Assembly (NCBI GenBank): GCA_014155875.1
Contig: JACEFZ010022402.1
Coordinates: 1-64,000, forward strand
DNA from: Cepaea nemoralis
Lineage: Eukaryota; Mollusca; Gastropoda; Stylommatophora; Helicidae
Length of the DNA: 64,000 nt
Direction of reading: 5' to 3'
Shown one piece after another: positions 13,382 through 24,739 of the stretch. Position numbers and translations under genes: made by a program. The notes under the pieces were generated by a model. That model saw only the letters and a list, made by a program, of their open reading frames with translations. It searched no databases and had not been told where the DNA came from. Numbering within the stretch: position 1 is the stretch's first letter; every line of letters begins with the position of its first letter.

Positions 13382-15263
13382 CGACATGTGATGGAAAGCC
13401 CGTTCCTCATGATTTCAAAGTTTCTGATGTGTTGCCTTTGAATAATCACAAAACATGAGCATAGTTTTATATAGTACAGTCTCTACAATACCCCATTATT
13501 ACACGTATGTTGATCTCTTGTTCATTCACTTGTTTAACCACCTTGAACCACATTATTTTTTTCATTCTCGTACGGAAATCTTCCATTAGATTTTTATTAA
13601 ATTTTGCTTGCATGGATGGATCAGGGCAACAGTCAATAGTGTGCACAATTTCAGGGTAGCGTTTTTTGTACTGAACTGAAGATAGTTCTTTCCAATCTCG
13701 TGGACATACCATATTTGCATACTTTTACATTATGCGTGATAGATTTGGTGATTTCTTCTCCTCCATCGTAGTTAGTTCAACTGGTATTCATGATCCTGGT
13801 GATTTACAATTTCTCAGGTTATTATTGCCCAACACAATTTCATCTAATGAGGGTTAGTTTTAATGTATCTCATAATATCTCACAGTCATCATACCATACA
13901 TTCCACTGTATAATCCTGCCATTGTTCTAGAAAATATATAGTCTCCGTTAGGGTATTCCACCTGTCACAGAGAACATTTAATGAGGGTGGAACATTTCTT
14001 GTCAATAACTTAATTTTTTGAAACATTTCGTAATCTCTGCCATTCTTACAATATTGCCACTATTCTAGTACAGCAAACTTTCCGGTCTCCAGCATGGCGG
14101 TTAGGGCATTGCAAATGCTACGGCTCTGGGGTATTTAACTCGTGGCTGCGGTTTGCATTTCGCATTGTCCTCATGTTGGACTGGTAGTATATGGTTACGT
14201 TCGACCTGCTACTGAGTAGTGTGCGACTCTGTGAGCTGTGATATCACGTCGGAATGACTTCAACATGTCCGGTTTTGTTTGTACAGTGGACATGCATGTC
14301 GGAAATGGCTAACGGCTGTGTATGAATATGATTTGCAATTTTGAAGTTCACGAGGCAATTCATCAGGAGAACCTGGAAGCGGCGCTGGAAGCCGGGGATA
14401 CAGAGTTCGTGCCTTAATGCGACGCGTCAGCGTGTCGCCCTGTGGATAGGAGACAGAGCAATGGCAGAAAACTGGGTCAATGAGGGTCTTTTGAGTGACT
14501 GACGAGTCCATCGAGAGGAACTGTGATTTTCGTGGTCTGCGAGGCGGCATTATGCCACAGGGTTACAGTGCGTCTGTGGATTGCCGATATCTGTCTGTTC
14601 CACTCGTCACATTGGACAGTGGGGAGCATTTTGTGTGATATTCATTGGCACAGAACGGAGCCAGCGATGGAAGACCCGTTGCCGTGAAGTTGGTAACCTC
14701 GACTAACTAACTAACTAACTAGTACAGCAATCTTGTATATTTCGTTTGTCTTTCTTGTGTTTCTTTTTATTTCGTATTAAACATGATACTTCACCTTTCT
14801 GTTTTCAGTTCCCTTCGTTATTTATTTAATTCTAACGCGCCTGATGTAATCCATGGCGTTGTGTTAGTGTTGGTTGGAATAAATCTTGGCTGCTGTTATC
14901 AAGATATCTTAGCTCGTACTGCCAATTCATAAGGTGTCAATTCTCCGTATAGCACGCAAGACTCAATACCGATTTGGTTCCATTCTACGCTGTATGCATT
15001 TGGTATTTTCCTGAGATCAAAACGAAGTGGTCTTGCTCCTCAGGTGAAAGCTTTTTGAGTTTTGATTAACATCTGCTTTAATAATATTGAGATCTGTATC
15101 GCATTCTGTTTTTCTTAGGATTTGGCTGATGTCATGCTTGATCTCTGTCTTCTTTGATATAAAATATAATCATCTGGTTCGGTAGTACTGTCCGCGACTT
15201 CACGTGAAGAATCTCTTGGGTGTTGTTAAAAAGTGTGTTGGGCTATCGTTAACTCATTTTTCT
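13382..15263 (-). mobile_element. old RTE-A LINE copy, antisense, interrupted by a SINE-like insert
   Basis: Reads collinearly, with many substitutions and indels, with the antisense of the better-preserved RTE-A copy at 51205-52540. It covers the RT core, the N-terminal RT region and the linker to the endonuclease. The match is broken between 14077 and 14718 by an unrelated insert flanked by a 12-bp duplication, and resumes at 14731. The match ends near 15263, just past the codons read as ENELTIAN in the other copy. The reading frames are broken throughout, so this is a pseudogene. It appears to be the host element into which the 13095-13381 copy inserted, and its leftward continuation (codons about 239-262) supplies the antisense half of the 133-bp satellite. 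Confidence 0.85.
14077..14718 (+). mobile_element. 642-bp SINE-like insertion with 12-bp target-site duplication
   Basis: Flanked by perfect copies of ctagtacagcaa at 14065-14076 and 14719-14730. It ends in a (CTAA)n tail at about 14702-14720. Near its left end (about 14090-14160) is a tRNA-like head: an A-box-like tggcggttagggc, followed about 35 bases later by a decayed B-box position. This fits a tRNA-derived SINE, although 642 bp is long for one, and a 5'-truncated LINE is the alternative. A 96-codon ORF on the opposite strand has no recognisable domain and is probably incidental. The duplication shows that it inserted by target-primed retrotransposition into an already existing RTE-A copy. 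Confidence 0.65.
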
Positions 15264-15994
15264 GTGCAAAATTCAATTATGGTTTATGTCCTTATGACAA
15301 TCTTATCTATTTTGTCTCTGCAGTGTACTGTAAAAATCTTCATTTCGCCTCCTTCAGCTGTGCATTTGGTGTGCATTATCTCTCTGTATGTGAGTGTGTT
15401 TCTTGGATGTCATCTTAGTCTGATAGCGAGAATTATATCATTAACCGGGTATATACAATTTAAAGCTTTTGTTGGTTTATCTACCAAAATGCCACATCGC
15501 TCAGCCTCCGAACAGTCTCCACAGAATATATGGAAAAAAAAAGAACTACATTTTATTTTTACAAGGTTCCTTGCCTCTCTTGCGATGTTCACTAATCCTA
15601 AATTGAATATTAACCTCTCAATTTATCACATACTTACTGAGCTTTCCTCATACAGCATTCCACATTCCTAAGATCGGAATAGGTCAGAAATGCTGCATTT
15701 CGAGTATTAAGGCAGTAGTCACTCTCGGGAATTCAGAAGAGAGTGCTGACAGTTATATAGAATGTTAAGTTGTATAGCGGTGAATCAGGAAGTGAATGAA
15801 AACTTATGAAAAAGTGGAGACCGGCGATGCGATTCCAGACCAACGAATGTACGAATGCATTGACGCAGAGGGAACAACTTACGATGGCTGGAAAAAATGT
15901 AAGAATGTTATATCACTTTGCTGCCTGACGACCGTTAGTTTGTTACAAGACTGTTTATGGGAGAAATTATGTACAGGGAAGTCCGCTAGAAGAT
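15264..15994. other. anonymous non-coding DNA
   Basis: No repeat, RNA gene or convincing coding region recognised. A 155-codon plus-strand ORF (15204-15671) begins inside the antisense RTE-A copy and has no motif, so I treat it as incidental. Confidence 0.4.
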
Positions 15995-16245
15995 GGTGAT
16001 GAACCAACCAACCCACTCCACCCACCCACTCACCCGCCCCCCAACTCACTAACCAAGAAACCAACCAAACCACCAAAAACCCACCGACACACCCACAAAC
16101 CCATCAACCCATCCACCCACTCACCCACCAACCAACCAACTTACCAACCAATCCACCCCAAACCAACCAACCAACTCACTAAGCAACCAACCCACACACC
16201 CAACAACCAACCCACCAACCAACCCAACAACCAACTACACAGTTT
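15995..16245. repeat. degenerate CCAACCCACC-type simple repeat
   Basis: An irregular C/A-rich tract built from ccaaccaa, cccaccca and cactcacc words, purine-poor on the plus strand. No fixed period is kept for more than a few units. Confidence 0.8.
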
Positions 16246-16645
16246 AATTATTTGCTGACGTCAATAGTCACATCCTTTTTTGTATAATATCGGTTCTGTT
16301 TAGTTGCTACGACTTCTAATTTTCCTTCACCATCTCTCCCAACATGGCGGGTGTTTCCTTTAATTTTCCAATTAAACTCCCCTAACTGGCAGTCCGTAAT
16401 CTGGGACAGTTGGTGGCCTGTCAGATCAGACCGTTTGGCCATCTAATATGCTTGTAATCTTAGAGCTCGGGAGAGAAGGTGATTGGCCTGTGGTGTTTTG
16501 TTTGCTGGTAGGGTGATTTGTTTAGCATTGCTTTGGTTTGGGTTGTGTGTGTGTGTGTGTGTGTATAGTGAGTGTGAGTGCGATCGTATGCATACAAGAT
16601 CTGCTTGACGTTCCTCTGTCGCCACCATCTATCTTTTTTCGACTC
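16246..16645. other. anonymous DNA with short (GT)n
   Basis: No coding signal recognised. Contains a (GT)n run near 16544-16564. It borders the TTAG microsatellite on its right. Confidence 0.4.
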
Positions 16646-16712
<67 letters not shown>

Positions 16713-16713
16713 A
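16646..16713. repeat. (TTAG)n microsatellite
   Basis: About 16 units of the TTAG tetramer with one interruption. It may be the expanded tail of a retroelement in the preceding anonymous block, but no target-site duplication was found. Confidence 0.9.
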
Positions 16714-16845
16714 GTCGACAGATCATCCTCATTGCACATCGAACCATTCAGTCAATAAGTGCTCAGATCCCTCCTCAGGAAATCCGCACCGTGTAGCGGT
16801 TTTAAGATGGCGACGGACGGTCGTGTTTTTATTTAAAATTGATTC

Positions 16846-16846
16846 T

Positions 16847-16877
<31 letters not shown>

Positions 16878-16913
16878 TTAGTTCTCTTAATTGCTGGCGG
16901 ATGCAGTTTTCCT

Positions 16914-16984
<71 letters not shown>
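16846..16984. repeat. poly(T)-poly(G) run followed by (TAT)n
   Basis: Eleven T then 21 G at 16846-16877, then about 37 bases of ordinary sequence, then about 23 units of TAT from about 16915. The abrupt switch from T to G homopolymer is unusual; see findings. Confidence 0.85.
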
Positions 16985-17016
16985 TTTGCGAACGCTGGCT
17001 TTTGAACTCAAGCATA

Positions 17017-17490
17017 GTCATTAATTCATTCATTCATTCACTCATTCATCAGTAGCATATCCTTTGCAGAACCTCGCTCCCGTAACAATCTTCCTGAAAA
17101 CATCTCGATCATAAGCAAGATGTCCCGCGTCCAACACAACCATCTGGAGATCATCCGCTACTTCTTCTCTTTGGCCTTTCTCTTCCTCTCTTCCCAGGTA
17201 TACACCTCTCCACTATTGTTATCTCCAAACTGTCATGACGTTTCGAGTAACCACAATATTTAAATTTCCTTTGTTTTATTGTCTTTAGTAGCCAACATTC
17301 TTCAATATTCACCCTTGAAGTGTGGAAGCATTTGTTCTTGTCTTTATCCAAGATATTCTTAGAACCCGTCTATAACATTTATATTCAATGGCAGTTATGG
17401 GCTTTTCAGCTTGTTTAGTATAGTCCTTATACGTGTCACAATTTCTAGTGCACTTATTCGTTGTTCCTCTTTCGTGGAGATTACATGACA
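17017..17490 (-). mobile_element. 5'-truncated RTE-A LINE copy, minus strand
   Basis: Begins on the plus strand with the attcattc-type tail (GAAT on the element's sense strand). It then reads antisense through the RTE-A C-terminus: the DREVFRK region, the KRGRERPKRR region (open at 17151-17351), the NIEECWLLKTIKQRK segment, and upstream to the YKCYRRVLRISW region near 17400. It corresponds to the last quarter of the ORF at 50198-51916 with frameshifts and substitutions. It contains the sense stretch that became half of the 133-bp satellite, but here as single-copy sequence. Confidence 0.85.
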
Positions 17491-17563
17491 ACTAATTATG
17501 CACCTCAAAGGTCAGTGTATCCAACTTCAGCATGCATTTTTGCAAGGTGTGGTTCCTCTAGAT

Positions 17564-17948
17564 CAGTGGTTCTCAACCTTTTTTGGCCCATGCCCCCCCC
17601 CTTTACCATATGTTCAAAACGCCATTCCCCTCCCCCCCCCCCCTTCGAATTCCCTCCCTATAAATCCCCCCAACCTTACACAGTATACGTAAAAATGGAA
17701 GCTAAATTTAATAACACATACTATAACAAGGCTAGACATCTACATAAAACGGGATTTGAAGGTCTACTTACGTTATAAAACGAATTTTATTAGGGCGAGA
17801 AGTACAGAACCGTAAAATTTAGAGGGAAAAACAATATCAAATTACTGGTTCTTGTATTAATGCGATCTTGAAATAATCTAATTCCCCCCCCCCCCCCCTG
17901 GAAACCCTAAAATTCCCTATCAGATTCCCTACCGGTTGAGAACCACTG
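17564..17948 (+). mobile_element. hAT-type MITE, 385 bp
   Basis: Terminal inverted repeats cagtggttctcaacc (left) and ggttgagaaccactg (right), with a perfect 8-bp target-site duplication, ctctagat, at 17556-17563 and 17949-17956. TIRs starting CAGTG with 8-bp duplications are the signature of hAT transposons. No transposase frame is present, so it is non-autonomous. Several long C runs lie inside, near both ends. A second copy of the family in reverse orientation lies at 43859-44329. Confidence 0.93.
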
Positions 17949-17956
17949 CTCTAGAT

Positions 17957-18640
17957 AGATTCTATTCAAGGTAACGGGCTCTGTCTACACTTGGGTAGTT
18001 TTCTTTCCAAACAATTTTACGGGAGCAGCGGCAATATTACCTTGATTTCAACTGCCGTGGGATTTTGTACTGTGTAATTTGCACACGGGACATCTGTTTT
18101 TCGCTTATCGAGCGGCTAGATATCGATCAAACAACCCAAGAGATCATGGGGAGGTTTAATTCATAAGATACCAAAGATTCTGGGAAATTCCTACCCCTAT
18201 GGAATTCCATGCAGGAACAAGTACTTCGACGCTAAACCACCTAACCACCCATTAAATGGTGCCTTCATTAGCCAGGTCTGTCATCCACATGAACCCACAA
18301 CTATGGAGTACGGACATAATTCGTATCTAACCATTTAAATAGCACCATAGGTTTCAGAATTTTTATTTTAAACCAGTAGATGTCAAATAACAAACACACA
18401 AACACGGGACCGTAATGATGTGACCAGTATAGTAACGAGCATTTAAAGAATAGAAATGATTGGTCGGTTCCAATGTTGCACACGTATTACACATAAATAT
18501 CAATTTGGGAATGTTGAGGTCACTATTACAGTTCATAAATAAATACACGCATTGTTTGGCGCTCATAGAAGTAGGGGAAAGAAGTAGATACTAGAGGACG
18601 CACTAGACAACATAAAAATTGAAATCTATAGTTACCGACC
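17957..18640. other. anonymous non-coding DNA
   Basis: Nothing recognised on either strand; two overlapping short minus-strand ORFs near 18301-18566 show no motif. Confidence 0.4.
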
Positions 18641-18877
18641 GGGATTCAGATTCCTAACATTCTGTGGCGTTTACTTCCAGCATTGTAGACGTTTAGCTCC
18701 CTGGAATTCTGGGAATAGCATTGTAGAATTTTAGATTCTTAACCTTCTAAGACGTTCGTATCCCAACATTTCAGAGCATTAGCTTCCCATTCTTATGAGA
18801 TGTTAGCATCGTATAATTATGACATGTCCGCTTCCTATAATTGTGAGATTTTCACTTCCCATAATTGTCAGATATGT
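18641..18877. repeat. degenerate ~24-bp tandem repeat
   Basis: Repeated loose copies of a cttcccataattgtgagat-like phrase spaced about 24 bases apart, best kept from 18770 to 18870. It directly abuts the 5' end of the RTE-B element. Confidence 0.5.
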
Positions 18878-20415
18878 GTCAGGTCTTAGTCAGATATACT
18901 GAGCTACCGTATAACAGTAGACGGTACTACCTGCTTTCTGTTAGCGCCGAACGTTGGGCGGCGCTTACCACACCCGACACCCCACATTGTGCCAACGGCT
19001 TCGGACGGAAGAGCGCAATTGGGAGGGTACAAGCCTTACCCTGGTGCGAGGAAATGCAACCTAAAGACAAAATGTCATGGCAGGGCAGACCAGGCCCTAA
19101 GCCTTGGTTGGCGGCTGGTCTAGGATCGAAGCTCCGACAGGCGGACAGTTAGAGCATTGCTTTGCTGATCCGGCAGCTTCTGCAGCTTGTCTTGTTCCAG
19201 ATGTAGGGGTGTTACCTTTCCTCTGGAGTGAACTAGGCAGGCCGAGAGAGGGATCATGCTGCATGGGCAACACATGATCTCTATATTTTAGCCCAGGCTT
19301 TGTGCTATGGAGAGGCAATAACTCCATCCCTGGTCTTAACTGGTCTCGGAATCAAAGCGAGAGACAACTGTTACGGGTTATAAGTCCCTGTCAATTGGCG
19401 TAGACATGGGGCCCCACGCGTTGCCTCTGACGGTGGGAGGCACCTACAGGTTTCACTGATCAGCTACCGCCCGCCTCAAGCTGGGCAGCCCCCGGCCAAT
19501 TGGGTGCTGATCCCCCACAGCCTACCTGCTTCAATAGGTGCTTGGGGCTAGGACAAAATCTGAATCGCAGGCTGTAAAATCAATGCACCCGGTACACATA
19601 CAAATAAAAATAGAAACCTCAAGCTACGGCTTGCAACCTCGAACGTGAGAACAATGTGTCCAGGATTTTCCTCTGACTTGACCAATATTGACGATGTGAG
19701 AAAAACGGCTGTGATTGATGCCGAACTCAATCGTCTTAACATTGATATTGCTGGCCTGCAGGAGACTCGCCTCGCTGAGGAAGGGTCACTCAGGTAAAAA
19801 CAATTACACCGTTTTTTCTTTTTTTTTTTCTTTTTTTTTTGGGGGGGGGGGGAGGGTAGAGGGCAGGGAGAAAAAAAGGCAACACGGTGTGGGCTTTGCA
19901 GTGAAGAATTCGCTACTGGGAGTGATTGAAATTCCAGCAGGAGGAAATGAAAGACCATTATCCCTGCGCTTGGCAACATCTTGTGGTTTTGCCACCATTA
20001 TTACATGCATATGCACCGACACTCGATTCCTCTGATGATGTGAAGGATTCGTTCTATGAGGAGTTAGACTCCGTGATCAAGGCAGTTCCAAAATCTGACT
20101 ACATTTATAAGCTCGGTGATTTCAATGCTTGTTTGGACAAGGACTCGAGTTCATGGCCAGTGTGCCTTGGAAAATACAACATCGGTCGCATGAATGAAAA
20201 TGGGCAAAGGCTGCTGGATCATTGCACCAGTAATGACCTATGTATTACAAACTTCTTTTTTAACCGTAGGGGTTTACGGCACTGTGGATCATAAGAGGCA
20301 GGACTGGTTTGCTGCAAACAGCGAGTCTCTGCAGCCCTTGATTGATAAGAAGAAGATAGCTCTCTTAAGAAACAAGGAAAGACCAACGCGTAACACTCTG
20401 AGTGAGCTAAATCAA
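18878..20415 (+). mobile_element. RTE-B LINE, 5' part (leader and endonuclease)
   Basis: The 5' terminus (gtcaggtcttagtcagat) matches the 5' ends of the two short derivatives at 39112-39722 and 39760-40250, which fixes the start. A leader of about 700 bp precedes the endonuclease frame. The element breaks at 20415, where an L2-like element is inserted after ctaaatcaa, and resumes at 32623 with ctaattcaa. This gives a 9-bp duplication with one mismatch. Joining the two parts conceptually keeps the linker motif SELN/QARK in register. The family resembles the RTE-related LINEs often misannotated as craniofacial-development-protein-like genes. Confidence 0.85.
19560..20405 (+). pseudogene. RTE-B apurinic endonuclease domain (broken)
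   Basis: An EEP-fold nuclease that would nick target DNA for retrotransposition. Motifs in order: SNVRTMCPG near 19640, GLQETRLAEEG near 19755 (catalytic Glu region), HGVGFAVKN near 19885, GDFNACL near 20118, and NENGQRLLDHCT and CITNFFF near 20195-20255. Frameshifts occur, notably at about 19797-19860, where a T/C-rich run followed by 12 or more G replaces the expected codons. The reading then shifts frame at least twice more. The domain's C-terminal SDH motif is not clear. Non-functional as read. Confidence 0.85.
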
Positions 20416-20647
20416 ATCAAATCAAATCAAATCAACTTTATTAGGGTCACAAATTGGGCGCGCAGGCCCGTCTTACATTCGGCCCTTCCAATCACTCGTC
20501 TTTCGTTCATCAAGAGCATTATACATTTACATAGGAAGAAGAATAAACATTGTGAAATGAATGTTATAAACATAAACACGGCTAAACATGGAGAAAAATA
20601 TGTACATAAAAAGTATGTGACGTAAAAGTAGTGATGCCAGCGTGCCC

Positions 20648-20649
<2 letters not shown>

Positions 20650-20678
<29 letters not shown>

Positions 20679-22895
20679 CACACACACACACACTCTCTCT
20701 CTCATTCACTCTCACTCTCTCCCTCTCACTCATTCACTCACACACACACACTCTCACTCATTCACTCTCCCGCTCACTCATTCACTCTCCCGCTCACTCA
20801 TTCACTCTCACGCTCCCTCATTCACTCTCCCGCTCACTCATTCACTCTCATGCACACTCATTCACTCACCTGCTCACTCATTCACTCTCACTCATTCTGT
20901 CTCTCCCGCTCACTCATTCACTCTCCCGCTCACTCATTCACTCTCACGCTCACTCATTCACTCTCCCGCTCACTCATTCACTCTCACTTATTCACTCTCA
21001 CTCATTCACTCTCACTCATTCACTGTCCCGCTCACTCATTCACTCTGCCGCTCACTCATTCACTCTCACGCTCACTCATTCACTCTCACGCTCAATCATT
21101 CACTCTCCCGCTCACTGATTCACTCTCACGCTCACTCATTCACTCTCACTCATTCCTTCTCACGCTCACTCATTCCTTCACACGCTCACTCATTCACTCT
21201 CACTCATTCACTCTCACGCTCACCCATTCACTCTCACTCATTCACTCTCACGCTCACTCATTCACTCTCACGCTCACTCATTCACTCTCCCGCTCAATCA
21301 TTCACTCTCCCGCTCACACATTCACTCTCACGCTCACTCATTCTGTCTCTCCCGCTCACTCATTCACTCTCCTGCTCACTCATTCACTCTCCCGCTCACT
21401 CATTCACTCTCATGCACACTCATTCACTCACCTGCTCACTCATTCACTCTCACTCATTCTGTCTCTCCCGCTCACTCATTCACTCTCCCGCTCACTCATT
21501 CACTCTCACGCTCACTCATTCACTCTCCCGCTCACTCATTCACTCTCACTTATTCACTCTCACTCATTCACTCTCACTCATTCACTGTCCCGCTCACTCA
21601 TTCACTCTGCCGCTCACTCATTCACTCTCACGCTCACTCATTCACTCTCATGCTCAATCATTCACTCTCCCGCTCACTGATTCACTCTCACGCTCACTCA
21701 TTCACTCTCACTCATTCCTTCTCACGCTCACTCATTCCTTCACACGCTCACTCATTCACTCTCACTCATTCACTCTCACGCTCACCCATTCACTCTCACT
21801 CATTCACTCTCACGCTCACTCATTCACTCTCACGCTCACTCATTCACTCTCCCGCTCACTCATTCACTCTCCCGCTCACACATTCACTCTCACGCTCACT
21901 CATTCACTCTCCCGCTCACTCATTCACTCTCACTCATTCCTTCTCACGCTCACTCATTCCTTCACACGCTCACTCATTCACTCTCACTCATTCACTCTCA
22001 CGCTCACCCATTCACTCTCACTCATTCACTCTCACGCTCACTCATTCACTCTCACGCTCATCATTCACTCTCCCGCTCAATCATTCACTCTCCCGCTCAC
22101 ACATTCACTCTCACGCTCACTCATTCACTCTCCCGCTCACTCATTCACTCTCCCGCTCAATCATTCACTCTCCCGCTCACTCATTCACTCTCACGCTCAC
22201 TCATTCACTCTCATGCTCACTCATTCACTCTCACGCTCACTCATTCACTCTCACTCATTCACTCACACACACACACACTCTCACTCATTCACTCTCCCGC
22301 CTCACTCATTCGCTCTCAAGCTCACTCATTCATTCTCCCGCTCACTCATTCACTCTCCCGCTCACTCATTCACTCTCCCGCTCAATCATTCACTGTCCCA
22401 CTCACTCATTCACTCTCACGCTCACTCATTCACTCTCATGCTCACTCATTCACTCTCACGCTCACTCATTCACTCTCACTCATTCACTCACACACACACA
22501 CACACTCTCACTCATTCACTCTCCCGCTCACTCATTCGCTCTCAAGCTCACTCATTCACTCTCCCGCTCACTCATTCACCCTCACGCTCACTCATTCACT
22601 CTCACGCTCACTCATTCACTCTCCCGCTCACTCATTCACCCTCACGCTCACTCATTCACTCTCACGCTCACTCATTCACTCTCCCGCTCACTCATTCACT
22701 CTCACTCATTCACTCTCCCGCTCACTCATTCACTCTCACGCTCAATCATTCACTCTCCCGCTCACTTATTCACTCTCACGCTCACTCATTCACTCTCACG
22801 CTCACTCATTCACTCTCACTCATTCACTCTCACGCTCACTCATTCACTCTCACTCATTCTGTCTCTCATTCACACTCACTCACTCTCTCACTCAA
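20650..22895. repeat. tcactcattcactctcacgc minisatellite (array 1)
   Basis: Over 2.2 kb of units about 20 bp long alternating ctcacgctcactcattcact and ctcccgctcactcattcact, mixed with shorter ctcactcattca units. Opens with (AC)n at 20649-20692. Sub-blocks of about 0.5-0.6 kb recur: the phrase set at 20840-21110 is repeated at 21400-21660. This points to higher-order duplication. Confidence 0.95.
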
Positions 22896-23034
22896 ACTAC
22901 AGTAATGAACATAAGTTTAGATTATATATGATAAAATCAAATGGTATTTAACTGATAATATGACAGATGAGAATACACAAACATATTGATTCGCGTGTTA
23001 CATAACATGCGTGTTACATGACATGCATCTGTTC

Positions 23035-23104
<70 letters not shown>

Positions 23105-23157
23105 CTCTCTCTCTCTGTATTCTTTCATATACACACACTCACACGCATGTGTACGCT

Positions 23158-23189
<32 letters not shown>

Positions 23190-23214
23190 CACTCTCTCTC
23201 TCTCTCTCTTCCTC
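22896..23214. repeat. spacer plus (CT)n and (AC)n, first copy of a duplicated block
   Basis: A unique segment beginning actacagtaatgaacataag, ending near cagctct, followed by (CT)n (23037-23110), then tgtattctttcatatac and (AC)n (23159-23188). The unique segment recurs nearly unchanged at 23988-24130, and the tgtattc segment recurs at 29740. Confidence 0.9.
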
Positions 23215-24129
23215 TCTCATTCACTCTCACTCCCACTCATTCACTCTCACTCATTCACTCTCACTCATTCACTCACACACACACACACTCTCACTCATTC
23301 ACTCTCCCGCTCACTCATTCACTCTCACGCTCACTCATTCACTATCACTCATTCTGTCTCTCCCGCTCACTCATTCACTCTCCCGCTCACTCATTCACCC
23401 TCACGCTCACTCCTTCACTCTCACGCTCACTCATTCACTCTCACTCATTCACTCTCCCGCTCACTCATTCACTCTCCCGCTCACTCATTCATTCTCACTC
23501 ATTCTGTCTCTCTCGCTCACTCATTCACTCTCCCGCTCACTCATTCACTCTCCCGCTCACTCATTCACTCTCACGCTCACTCATTCACTCTCCCGCTCAC
23601 TCATTCTCACGCTCACTCATTCACTCCTCACGCTCACTCATTCACTGTCCCGCTCACTCTTTCACTCTGCGGCTCACTCATTCACTCTCACTCATTTACT
23701 CTCACGCTCACTCATTCACTCTCCCGCTCACTCATTCACTCTCCCGCTCACTCATTCCCTCTCACGCTCAATCATTCACTCTGCCGCTCACTCATTCACT
23801 CTCACGCTCACTCATTCACTCTCACGCATTCACTCTCACGTTCACTCATTCACTCTCACGCTCACTCATTCACTCTCACGCTCACTCATTCACTTTCACT
23901 CATTCACTCTCACGCTCACTCATTCACTCTCACTCATTCACTCTAACTCATTCTGTCTCTCAGTCACACTCACTCACTCTCTCACTCAAACTACAGTAAT
24001 GAACATAAGTTTATATTATACATGATAAAATCAACTGGTATTTAACTGATAATATGACAGATGAGAATACACAAACATATGGATTCGCGTGTACATAACA
24101 TGCGTGTTACATTGACATGCATTGCTCAG

Positions 24130-24190
<61 letters not shown>

Positions 24191-24201
24191 CTCTCTCTCT
24201 C
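23215..24201. repeat. minisatellite array 2 plus duplicated spacer and (CT)n
   Basis: The same tcactcattcactctcacgc units as array 1 to about 23985, then the second copy of the spacer (23988-24130) and a (CT)n tract to 24201. Together with 22896-23214 this shows a duplication of roughly 1.1 kb within the L2 3' UTR. Confidence 0.9.
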
Positions 24202-24739
24202 AGAAAACACTCCTTCTCTTCCCACACCACCCTTGCCTGTACCCCAGGAACACAATGTTGTGAATAGCAACCAAGCTCCAATCCAAATGTTGCTAAATAT
24301 GATACTTTGTTTCCTACCTTGCCCGTCAAACAGTCTCCCTCTATGATGTCAAAGGGGACACCGTTAAACAATGGTGCTGTACCGTCGATGCCTGCTTCCA
24401 ATGTAGGCACTTCCAGTGACACTCATAGCAATCCCTCGCTGGACGGTAATCTACAACCCTATGAGTGGAACCCGTCAACTTCAGCAGCTAATGCGATACA
24501 ATCCTGCAGCCCTGCACCAAGCATCATGATGTCACTCCAGCAAAGACATTTTCCTGCCCCCTCTAACAGCCTTAACTATTTCTACATAAAGTTTCAAATC
24601 CCTGCAATTTGTATACCACAAGCGACATCTTCCTTTAGTTTGTAATGTTCGCTAATCACGATCAGTGGCTCAGCAAAATGGTCTAGAATATAGGCCATCT
24701 CAAAATCTGTATCTGATCAACAAATTACCTGAGCTCTCG

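Larger units (their letters stand above)
20416..24201 (-). mobile_element. L2-like element #1, 3' UTR half (antisense), minisatellite-bearing
   Basis: Left boundary is an atcaa-repeat tail (ttgat on the element strand) and an aataaa-bearing 3' terminus at 20416-20640. That terminus is shared with cassettes at 29563-29739, 45681-45905 and 53544-53720. The element then runs leftwards-to-5' through long tandem arrays (20650-22895 and 23215-23985), two copies of a unique spacer (22896-23040 and 23988-24130), and (CT)n/(AC)n tracts. It is interrupted at 24201 by L2-like element #2 and resumes at 29740 with tgtattctttcatatac, which also follows (CT)n at 23115. Long ORFs here (up to 497 codons, His/Ser/Leu/Thr only) are translations of repeats. 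Confidence 0.8.

Noticed and set aside
14260..14550. 96-codon minus-strand ORF in the 642-bp insert
   Set aside because: It lies antisense to a tRNA-headed retroposon and has no motif.
18878..18960. Self-cleaving ribozyme at the RTE-B 5' end
   Set aside because: There are clear hairpins (accgt/acggt, and agtca/tgact in the derivatives) but no HDV or hammerhead core.
20631..24025. ORFs of 158-497 codons rich in His, Ser, Leu and Thr
   Set aside because: Translations of the tcactcattcactctcacgc minisatellite; there is no codon or domain signal, and several frames are open at once.
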